Position numbers and translations under genes: made by a program | Notes under the pieces: model-generated | Told to the model about the DNA's origin: nothing | Databases searched by the model: none | Seen by the model: only the letters and a program-made list of their open reading frames with translations | Part shown: piece by piece, positions 18,701-30,700 of the stretch | How the letters are laid out: each line of letters opens with the position of its first letter | Numbering within the stretch: position 1 is the stretch's first letter | Assembly: GCA_002633005.1 (NCBI GenBank) | Contig: NMRA01000723.1 | Coordinates: forward strand, 67,035 to 131,034 | DNA from: Phoronis australis | Taxonomy: Eukaryota > Phoronida > Phoronidae | Length of the DNA stretch: 64,000 bases | Direction: 5' to 3'

Positions 18701-21700
18701 GCATTGGACGGACATGAGGGGAACGAGTCTGATAGCGCCCCCGATGGGGATAACTCATCTGATGAGGTGAGGGCGCCGGTAGTTATAATCAGAGATCTAA
18801 AATGTGATTGATACTACATTCAAAGTTAATGTCTTTTCAATTTACAAGAAAGATAGTTGCCAAATTTGAACATTTTCCATATTTCAAATGCTAAGTTTTT
18901 TTAAAAAGCATAGAATTTCACCAAAATTTTGCTTTGTGATGGGCTATCTGTACAAACAATGCTGATGGTATGGACATTAACATTTTTTTTCAGTATTTAT
19001 TTTTGTGGCGAAATTGACAAAATAAACTTCTACATGTCTGCCATACTTTATGGTAAATTAAAGAGTATTTACCCTACTCAACTTGGCTACATTTCCATGT
19101 ATTTCAAAATTCTAGTAATTTTAGCGAAACGTATTTACACGACTTTAATTCCGCTAACCTTTCACGATGTGCCCCAAACAATCGAAATTTCCAATTTCTT
19201 ATGACGCCTCCTTTGGTAGGCTTTGAAACTTCCTTATTCACGAAAACAATACGCATAGTAGAAAAAAGATGCGGCCATATTGCGACAAGGCATGTATGAA
19301 CAGACATGCAGGCAAAGAACTGAGGAAGATGTAAACTGAATAAACACACAGAAGCACATTGTAAAGAAGCCGTAGTAAATTGCAGTAAATTCTGTTAAAA
19401 AACTGTGGATTTTTAGTAGTCTTTCAGTTTCATGGGTATATTATTTCTGAAGTTATACTGGAATATTCCACTATTTTGTGCATGGGAATGGCACTATCAT
19501 ACTCATTTTTTGTTAATTGTTCTCAAAATTAAAATGTTAAAAATTGACTTCGCTTTTATTCTTGGAAGCAAAAATTGAAGAAATTGTTTAAGAGTGTCTT
19601 TCTTGTAAATGATGTGCATGAGATAACAACATCAAAGTTTGATGCTCTTTTACTAGTTGAAGGTGGCTAGAGGAGACCGGATTTATTGTGTTGCTGACAT
19701 GAAATCTCAAACATCCCTTATGTCTGTTCATTGTTGGATTATGTACTGATAATTGTGACTCCGTGCTTGTCGCATAATTATCCATTTGATTTGAGTATGG
19801 TTTAATTTTGAGTTCTACTTGATTCATGTGGTGAAGAGTGAGCTGTTTGTCAGCTTTCTGTTGCCGTTGCAGTACTTCAGTCCAAGGTCAACCCCAAATT
19901 TCCCTAGGAAGACTCTGGGTACTGGCTCTGACACTGGCACATTCACAAGTACTCCTATTCCAGGTGAGCATCCACTGTTTTGTAAGTTGGTTGAAGACAC
20001 GACTGTACTTTTTATTAGACAGCTTATTATGTACTCATTCGTAGTTTCTACACAACCTCCTATCTTCAGGCGTGCAGTTATGAAGCGAAACACTAAGAGA
20101 CATAACGTACAAACAAGTTGAAATAGTTGCTATATTTCGAGACGACATGTCTCATCATCAGGCAATGGGTGAAATGAACATGGAGGAAGTGAAAGAAACA
20201 GGGAAATAAATGGTTACAGCAGGTTATTTTCTGGCCGTATTGGTGTAAAATATGATCTAGAATGGACCCGCCCTGGAGATTGTGTAGAGACTACGAGCGA
20301 GTATATGTTACGAAGTCTAACAAAAACTACAGTTGTGCCTTAACCAAGTTTGTATCAATGAAGGGCTGCTTCCAAACTGTACTGTGTGTACTCATGCTTG
20401 TACCTCTCGTCTGCTACGGGCACTGTTGTTCACTTTTCATGTGTCTGTTGTTGTTACTTTTGCTATATAAATCAGGTTGCCAGGCTTTCTGGTCCACATG
20501 TTTCCTGAGTTTATCTGTTTGGTATGCTGGAGGGTCTGTTTGGTCGAATTACATCTTTGTCGCACTTTTTTGACACATTTTCAAATGAATAATTTTAGAG
20601 AGAGAAACCGTCATAAAAAGACTGTTATCTCAAGATTGTTTTTGTGCACGCTTCGCCAGGCCACAGATGCCAATTGCCAAATTCACACCATATAATTTTA
20701 CCAACTTAAGGAACGATATAACAGACTTATTTTTTTCATTCAAGACACATAGCACTGAACTGATGCTTTTCCACGTTAAAATACTGTATCCTAACTGTAC
20801 AATATTTTGAAAGCTTGTGGACATTCACAACATTGTTAGAGGTCTTTATGCAATAAGCAAAAGCAATCTTGACTTTTATTTTATTTTCGCCTCAAACAAT
20901 GGTCTCTCCCTCCCTCCCTCCCTCCCTCCCTCCTATTATAAAACCAATCGTATAAAGTTGTTTCGCACAAAGATTACAAGTCAAATTGACAGGTCGTTTT
21001 TTCTACATACTAGACCGATTAAGGTTATTTCAAACCTTATTTAGAGGCCTCCATTGTAACTGGTATATCAAAAAACTAGGCCTTTATATCAAAAATCCTA
21101 AAAGAATTTTTGAGATTGGAAAGTTTCGGCAAAATCTACCAAGGCCATTTTTGAGAACTCGTGTTCCTAAGTTCAAATTAAGTCGATATGCCGAAGCCGA
21201 GACGGAAAAAGCCGANTCCCTCCTTCTCTCCCTCCCCCTTCCCTTCCTCCCTCCCTATCTCTCTGAAATGAAATGACGCTAATTGATCTTCTGATTTATT
21301 TCTGTTTTTAGAGGCGTATTCTGATGAGGAAGAAGAGGGCCAATTCTTTACATCTCTCAAGCCATCAACTGGGGAACGAGAACCCAGTCTTAACAGTGTA
21401 AGAAGTTTTAGGAGGTTTACATTTAAACTCACTTATGATTAACATGGCTACACAATAAAATCGGTTTCAACTTGTTCTTCACTCAGATGAGGAAGGATTT
21501 GTAGGCTGGGTAAGATCTAATAGTTGTATACTGCTTGAGACCAGGCTTGTCACATAAAATGACCTACCTTTGACTAGGCAGTTGATGTTGAGCCAGGGAT
21601 GAATCAATAATTTGCTGACACTTCTTCTCAAGTCCAGGAATCATCTGTAATCTCAATTAGGAAAAAGTTAAAACAGAAAGATGGAATTTCATTCTGTCAA

Positions 21701-24700
21701 AATTATGTACAGAAGTGAAAGACTGCACCATCCTTAGCTATTTGCATGACCGTATTATTAATGATCGAGTTTGCTGCAAGGTTTTGGCTTTTGAAAAATA
21801 AAAAAATACAGTTTTAACACTCAATCATTTTTGGGTGGAATAATTGAAGGATAGCTCTTCTTTGCACTATTGTTAACTTAATGTTGTAGCTTATTACACA
21901 TTGATGAGTAGCTGGTTTATTTCTAGATACACTTGCCTGAAGTTGAAGAGGGGTCTTCTAAAAGTTGGGCTCATGACTCATCGCAGCTAGCCCGATCATC
22001 ATCGTCGTCATCATCATCATCATCATCATCATCAGAAAGTTCTTGTTACTGTTACAAGATTGTATTCTTGTACACGCCGCAGTGCACCTTCACACCACAC
22101 ACTCTACACTCACTGCAAATAGTTCCTGGACTAGTTTTGACCATTATAAGCGAGGTGAGGCTCAGTTTTGGTAGATAGGTGTAGTTCTTGTAGAATCGGA
22201 ACAAAATGTTGTTGACTATGAGTTTTGACTTCTTTGTGGGTCAATAGCTCATTTATGTGCAAAGCTTTTACATCGTGTTGGTGGTGCCTGTAAATGGTTT
22301 TATTCCCACTAATGCACTTGGATCTACTGTTTTTCTTTTTGCATATTGTATTACGTTTAGAAGAATTACTTGAATAAAGCTTTGTATACATTTCATCATT
22401 ACACACGATGCAGAATTCTAAAGGGCATAGTAGATAGTTTCCTGTTTCGTGCATTTCTTAATTCTGGACTCCATTCCGTAGAAGCAAAAAACTCGCAAAA
22501 ACTAAAGGTCACGTAGTCTTCTCGAGACATCACCATATATTACAAGTGAAGCACGTGATCTCACTAGGATTTCTTGCAAGTGTCTTGCTTCTACAAAACA
22601 TAGCCTAGATAATCTAGTTCCTACAATGCACAATATACAAAGTTTTGAGAGAGCTTGTATCACGGTTTTCTCAGGTTCCCCGCGGCAGTTTGTCAGGAAC
22701 TGTTTGCCAGACAATCAACACACTCAAAGCTGTGCTTGTGAAAAAGGCTCGAGCAGACAGTGCTGGACTTATAGTGGACCAGTTAGACTGTAACATGAAA
22801 CGACTGTCAGATGTTACTAAGAGGACCAAGGTACATATTGTGTAAATACATATTAGTTTAACGACACCTTCTGGCATAAGAAAAATGGAGGACTTGTACA
22901 ATATTTTGCTGCTAGGACTGCTAGTAGCATGAGTCATTCCGGTCGCCATTTTCCATTGTATTTGCTATTGACTGTGATTGTTTATTGTTGGTTCTTTGAA
23001 AATCACAAGTCAATGTGTTCGTGACAGTTGCCGAAAATTGGCGTAACTAATGACTTTCAAAACATTAGGCGAGCATGTTTTCCAAAATATTTAATGCTGT
23101 GTTGAGGACTAATTTATGGTTAAAATGTAGTGCTCCATTCCAAACAAAACGGGTTACCGTACCTTATTTCACAATTCTATTTTTTGTTAGGATGGCAAAA
23201 TTAAATCAAAACATTCGACACTTGCCATTGGGTGAAATAGGATGTCCCAAGGTAATAGTCATATCACCTCTTAAACAACACGTGATATTCCTTCAACAAT
23301 TTATAGGAAAATGATTGTCAGAGAATGAATTTATAATTTTCCTCAACATTCCAAAGAAGTGTTACTGAGGCTCATTAAACAACTACGCTGAGCTGTCACA
23401 GAGGATTATTTCTGTATGCGTCATTCAAAAAAGACCAGGAAGAACTGTCAGAGTAACCATCAAGAGTAATGTTCACTTGTGATTGTTGATTGTAGTGGTG
23501 TTAACAAAATCAGGTTCCCTTAGGTATTCAGGGAACCGAACAGTTATACCCAGTTATATTTTGCTTCTTTTTACCTTTCTGTCACAACAACAAATCAAGT
23601 TATCTGCCATCTTGTGCTCATAGAGTTTGACCTTATGACATTATGTTATAATTAGTATTGATCTGAATGCCAGCCAATGAGCCAAGTGAATGCCTTAGTT
23701 CACAAGTTCACCACTATGTGAAAAAATGCAAATGGCAGTGCGTCAAGCGAGTAGTACAACGTCGAATCTTCAAGTGAATAAGTTCTTTTGAAAGGCTGGA
23801 TTTCTTTCAATGTACGGATCTCCCATGTTTAAGGGTTGGTTTACCCAAAAGTGTACAGTCATTTACTTTAATCTAGGAAAAACATGTTTGAGATAGTTGA
23901 ACATGCCAAAAATACTATTTTTGAACTCTGCTCTGGACATGCTACTGCAAGTTCTTGAAAGTAGACTTGTTAACATACATTATTCCAGAAGTTGAGTTAT
24001 TTCTGTTCGTGAAGTCAAAATCAAAACATGCAAGACAGACCATTGAAATACATATTACATGTCCCAAATAGCCACACTAGGCGTGACCCCAAGATGTTAT
24101 GCAAAATCAAGCCATAGCAAGACTCACTATTAAAATACATGCATGTTCCAAATGTACCGTAATATTTATGTGCATAATGGAACCTCCCTTTAAATTTTCA
24201 TCTTTTTCTTTTTCAGCTAAGTGCTGTTGACAAAGTGATGAAAGATGCACTGAAAAGGTGGGACCTTGTGAAAACAAATGGATTCCAAACATTCCTGGAA
24301 ACACCGGGGAAAGGGGAGATTACTCCAAAGTAAGACATATGGTATACACGTGTGTTTCCTGCTGTATTTGCTTGGTTATGCGGTCTCTTATTCTGGTGGA
24401 AATAATTTGTTCTTGAAATCTAGTTGCAATACGATACACCAACTTTACTTGAAAGTCTCATCGTGCCGGGATGAGTTGGTTAAATCAAAGTCATCAATCT
24501 TCAAACTTGATTGTTTGAAAATTGGTGATTTTGAAGATGCATAAAGTTGCAAAAGCAGTTTATTAACTGACTACTTTTGGTGTTCACTGTTTGATATAAT
24601 TATGTAAACTTGGGAAAGTTAACTCAAATCTAAGTAATTTCCGCACCGCGGGCATTATATGTGGCTTTGAAAGTAATTGATATGTAAACAGGATATCAAA

Positions 24701-27700
24701 CTGTTTCCCACAGCTTAACCAGATTATTTATAGGAAATTTTGACGTTATATGTCATATATTGTGTATGTTGAGTTTTGAAGAAGTTTATAAAGTGAATAT
24801 TTTGAGTAGAATGTACTTGTTCACAATATCGATTTGGCCATTTCATTTTAATTCCCCTTGCGCCATTTTTATAGGGTTTTAACAAACAAAATGGCTATAA
24901 TTTTCATTTATTTGATGTGGTTTGATTTTATATCTTCCAAGAGTCAGTTTTCATTATTTCAATAACCATATACAACAGAACTTACATATCACATTTTATC
25001 TTTTCATTCATTACCTTTGTTGCAGGTTAGAAAATTCCATCTGTTCCCTTCATGACAAGCTCAAGTCGTTATTTGAGCTGTTGTATCTAAATGAACAATG
25101 CAGCCAAGTGTTCACCTACAGCCCTGGGTTGGTGCAACACGTGAGTGCCTACATGAGACAGGAATTGCAGGATTACAGCTCATACCTAGCTGTGAAGGCA
25201 CAGAGAAATATCACCATGACAACGTATCCTGATTGACATAGTGCTAATGTTATACATGTGCGTCTATCTGAGAATGTTTGTGCGCACGTGTCCGTCTGCT
25301 TGAGTTTTCTTACACATTGTCCACTCAGCTATATAACATACTTACTTAGTGAACATAATATTCTTCGACCAATTTATTCAAGTTATCTAACTTCTGAAAA
25401 ATGTTTTCTGGATTTCATTGTCACTTTTTTAAATAGTTTAATGAATTTGTGTTAAGTGGGTGGTGGGAAGTCAGTACTCCATTAAGACTAGCACTGTGTT
25501 CAGATGACACTTAGCTCGAGATTGTTTTTACAAAAATGATTGAAAAACTTTCTAGCTAGATATTGTTTTGTTTTGCAAAATATTTCGTTTTATCCAGGAT
25601 CGTTATTATATGAGTGAAAAGCCTAATTTGATACCATACTCTGTCAGGTGTGTATCAGTAAACTGTTGTTACCTTAACTGTTGCCAGATATCTTGAAGAG
25701 TTTCCTGGTCTTGTTCATTTTATACATGTGAACAGACACAGCCACCAGGTGACAGCGCCATCTATCAACGTTGTCGAATCGACCACAGACCTCGGCCGTA
25801 GGCTGGATATAACACAAGTTTTGAAAGATAAGGTGAAGTTGATATTGATGAATCTCTGTTATATAAGTAGCATTCTTTTGGATCACTCGAACGACACTCA
25901 ATTTAAATTGGCTATGATTCTGTGTTCTGTCAGAGGAACAAATTTGATTTCTACCACTTCTCACTATAAAAATAGTCTTGATTCTGAGCTTGGGAGTAAC
26001 TGGCTTCTAGTTATTGCATGAAACCGTGCTTGGCAAAAATAATGACTCTATGGCATGCCAACGGATGGCTCTGTGACAAGCGAACTTAGTCAGTCTGAAA
26101 CGTATTTCATGGAAGTGACTTAAGACAGAAATTTGATCTTACGCTCCCATTTCACAATGGCTGCATAAAGGTTTAACCAAGTAATTTTAAGTGCATCACA
26201 GTCCAAAAATAATTGATAGAAATTGTTTCAGTATACTAGCAGTTACGTGTATATTCTCAGAGGCGTTGAACTTTTGCCCAAGTGTGGTTTAACTTTGATC
26301 AGAAATAGTTGTGTGGAGTGTAAGACTAAATTTATGACTTAAATGTCACTTTTCATAATCAGAATCAGACCCCTTGTCTGAAGCATTACTGATTTCTCAT
26401 TTCTTTTTAAGCCTGGAAATCTTACAATTTGAGGTGGGAACAAAATGAGACCAAATTAAGGTCTAAATAAAAATTTTATATGGAAGGCATGGTTATAGCT
26501 GCTATAAGTGTTTGTGTCAAAATGCTCTTCTAGTTCATTGGACTGTTTATGTTTAAAATTTGAAATGCAATATCGATGTAATGTAAGTAATGTATTTACT
26601 TCTTTGAGTTTTTAAATCACGGCTTCAACAATTTACATACTAAATTCAGTTTGGTATACGAGTAACATTAAGAGATATGGTAAACTGTTGAAGAAAGAGA
26701 TTAATGGTTTATTATTTTCATTGTGCTTGAACATACTTTGGATTTTGTCCCATGTTTAGATCTGGGATATGTACAAAAGATTTCAAGACAAGCTTGCAGC
26801 TGGCTACACATATGTGACGTTGCGTGAGGGGGACTTTTCCTATTCATATCAGCTTTGGTTTGAAGACTCCTCAGTAAGTTCATCAGTGGTCTCTCGGTGG
26901 TTGCTGCTCATGTAATCTAAATGCTGCAACCATTTTGCTGAAATAAACTTTCAAATATATGTTGTGGAAATCAATTGAATTAAACAAATTACACGATTGT
27001 TATAAATATTCAGTGAAACACACACACATTATGGATATTGTCAAAACTGTGAAGCCATTATAGATAATTTATTGCTATGGACGTTTTTATGGTTAGAGAA
27101 TTGTGGGATATATGTGTTCCTCACCATCTGGTGGCTGCAAATGTTGGTCTTATTGATTGAGTTCATTCTGCTTGGCTAACTGTTGTCCCACAATTCATTG
27201 CAGGTATCCTACAAATTTTTAACAATAAAAAGGTCAATGCACTATTTTGACAGAAGCTTTCACTTTTGCATGGCCACTTCTTAGTACAAACTGGCAATTT
27301 TGTCTTGTTTTTGAAAATGTATTTTGCATTGGAAATGGACTGGTTATAAATATGGATTAATTCAATAATTAAAAGTATATTGGGTGCAGTTTAAATATGA
27401 CTATTACCTTGCAACATCCTGTTTTACATAATGGCGAGTATTGAATGTTCTCATTTAATTTTGTGATGGTCACAAAAATTGAGCTGTGAAAGAAGTCGAG
27501 CTCTTGTTTTCTATGGTTATACTGTTATCGGAATGGAGCTCGTGGGTGTTACTTTTGGTTTTGATAAACGGTTTCATCCAGTTTTTAACTAATAAGATTA
27601 TTAATATATGTGTGTTTTGTATTATTGAATTTAAGAAAATGTTAATTTCTCTGTACAAATTTGAATGTGTTTCTTGGATTGTAGGGTACCCACAAGCAGG

Positions 27701-30700
27701 TGCAGCAGCCTTTTCATTCAGCACACAATACTGACATGCCAGGCATTCTTACTGGCAGGTTTTACCGGTGAGACTCTTCTGTTTCTATTAGCCTGTTATC
27801 AGTTCTGGCAAACGACGTTGATCAGGTTCTGACATGTGATCACTTTGCTGCAATCCTTAAACGTTAGGCTACAGAACTGTCATGTTTGCCGTGAATTCAG
27901 TTTTTCAGAAAAAATATACCCAGAAGGTGGCCAATTTTGATCGAAAGTTTATTAACACCATGCATCGAGATAGGACACCATGTCAATCCCATGTTGTTAT
28001 GGTGTGATTGGCTGCTGTTCTTCTGTGTGCATCTCAAGGTGACAATAACATTTGTAAGGAGATGTTTCCGAACAGTGAGTATGGTTAGAACGACTACGTA
28101 ATTGACCTATCGCAAGCTCCGCCACTTTGCGAAAAGTCCCTTGATACCCTACAAACAATGAGTTTTACCTAGCAACGTGTTGTTTGTCGGGTAAAATGGC
28201 GGCTTGGAAATGAAGGAGGGTCAAGAATGCTGTATTCTGATTGCTCAGTTTAGCCGTCACTCAAAATCCTGGTGATTGGTCAATTGATCAGTCACTGCAT
28301 TGAAAATGGTGTACACAGGCTCGTGAAGACTGGGGATTATTTTTGTTTCATAAGCAGCTTGCATTGCTAACCTACTTACCATACTTGCCCGGGTTACCGT
28401 CCAGGGCGCTTAAACTGGGAATCTAAAAAACAGCGGGTGGGTAGTAAGCCGAACATGGGCGCTTAAAAATGAAAAATTGAAAATTTCAGGGGTGGGGGGT
28501 AAGCCGAGCATGGGCGGTAACTCGGACGAGTACGGTGAAAGAAGTTATGAGATAAATTGTTGCATTAAACTGTCTAACTTTTGGTAATGGTTTTATTATT
28601 TTTGGTTAAACTATATCATACTGCATACCAATGAAAAGCCCAGTCATTCCACTTTCCAACGATACCACATTCCGTCAATAAATGTTTATTGTGTTTTGTA
28701 ACTTTGATGCCAAAGAGATCTTGGTCTCAAAATGAATGTTGCAAGTTCAGTTGGAGATAAATGTCTTAAAGGAGAATGCCACCGAAAAAACATCCTATTT
28801 TGTATCAATTTAGATCGAGTAGTTCTACTCGATAGCCGCACGTTCAGTTGTGTTACCTGACACCTGACGGCAGACAGAGGTGTTGAAATTATCCAATTAC
28901 GTGATTGGCTTCACACGCATTCACAACACGGGTTAGTGGTGTCTGCTTTTCGCTTGAATTTATTCGTTTAACTCCAGTAAATCATCAAACTTCGATGTAA
29001 AACCCTTAAAAACACACCGAGTTCTTATAAAAACGTGTTGTTTTATTTCGTTGTTACGGATTTACTGGTATTTGGACACACCGTAGCCTACAAAGTTTGG
29101 CAGGCCAATTTACCAAGGTCTGTACCAGGAGTTTGGGTTCTCTTCAGAGATAAATTTGTAAGTATTCTTCCGTGAAATACAGACAGGAGAACCTAGATCT
29201 GTGTTGTTTATACATGTGATTTTTTGAGTTCTAAACACACAAAACGCTTGTTATCCCGGCCAGTGGCTCGGAACTCAATCACTAGGTCCGGCGTCATGGC
29301 CGGACTGACTCGTTATCCGGCCAGTGGCTCGGAACCCGATCAGGCCCGTCGCGGTCGCCGGGATTGGCATGAACATTAACCAGCTTGAGTTGGAAACTAA
29401 ACTTGCAGTCACGAAAAGACTATAATATTGAGCCAAAGAAATAATGTGCACGTAATTATTTATGTGAATTAGCCATGAAACTGAAAATCTACTTACATGT
29501 TGGGGGCCGCGAAGTAGGGTTCCCCTTCCACAGACCGTCAGGGCAGAGGTTGTACAGTAACAATGATTTGAATAATGTATTTGCATTTCTAAATAAAGAT
29601 TCTCCTAACATGTGACCATAGCATATAAAATCGAGTAATTGTTCCACAATAGCTTTCTATCAGCAAACACTGAATTAGCATGCGCTCACACGGCTTGGTG
29701 CCCAGTCAATTACCTTTGTTGCCGTCATCAAAAGCTGGTGTAACCGTCGCAGTGGTTTATTCATTGCTGGCTTCTCAAAACATTTGCTCTCATGAGCACT
29801 CCAAGGCCTTACAAATTGTATCTAATGAGACAGATTTTGGTTCAGTTTCATAAATAAGCATTGGTGAGGATGAGAATAATTCATTTTGAAACAGAACGCA
29901 GAACAATAAACGTCTACATGGCAACTCGCCCGGCGCCAATCCCAACTCAGTCAAGAGCTCATCTGACGAAGACTTCACGGGTTGGATCGTTAGGTTTCAC
30001 AGGCTATCAGGTCGAACCGAAAAAGAAATACTAGAGAGGCGCCATGAACACTCACAGGCAACGGTACGTATGGATAGTTCTTTGGTAAGCCGGAATTTGT
30101 CAGAGAAGTCACTGTCAAAGAAATGCCACAGACACGGACATGTTTCACGGCCTCATACTTACTATTAACAGCATACCTTTCATTCTTCACTACCACGAGC
30201 CACTTCTTAAGCATTTCGGGCACTCGAGGAAGTCGAAAAAACGATATACCCACTTTCTTCGCAGCTTCATATTTGGACAAGCGGGAACAATGCACTGCAA
30301 TATAGCAGTATTTACTCTGCAGACGAACCACTGACGTCGCTGCGTCATTTCTCACCTTCCTCACAGGTTAACGCGACACCTCTCGGCAAGATGAGGTCGA
30401 CCGTATAAGAGGCGACGTCGATATAGACCGATTAAGACGGTAAAAAAGACTAATTAAATCGAGTGGCATTCTCCTTTATGTGTATTCAAGTTTGAGCATT
30501 CAGCTTTTTCAATAGCAATTACAGTGCTGGTTCCATGGTAATGAAAACCTATTACAATTTGGCAACACTGAAACACTATTCATTGAACAACTGACTGATA
30601 GACAGTAGTGATAGTCTGACTGATAGACAATTATAGTGATAGTCTTCTCAATAGTAGGTTGACAAACCATTCTCAGTCACTGCAGCCACACACCTTCCCC

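Noticed and set aside
20262-20573. 103-codon plus-strand frame with many hydrophobic residues
   Set aside because: Lies within HPS1 intron 8, no family match, AT-rich chance frame.
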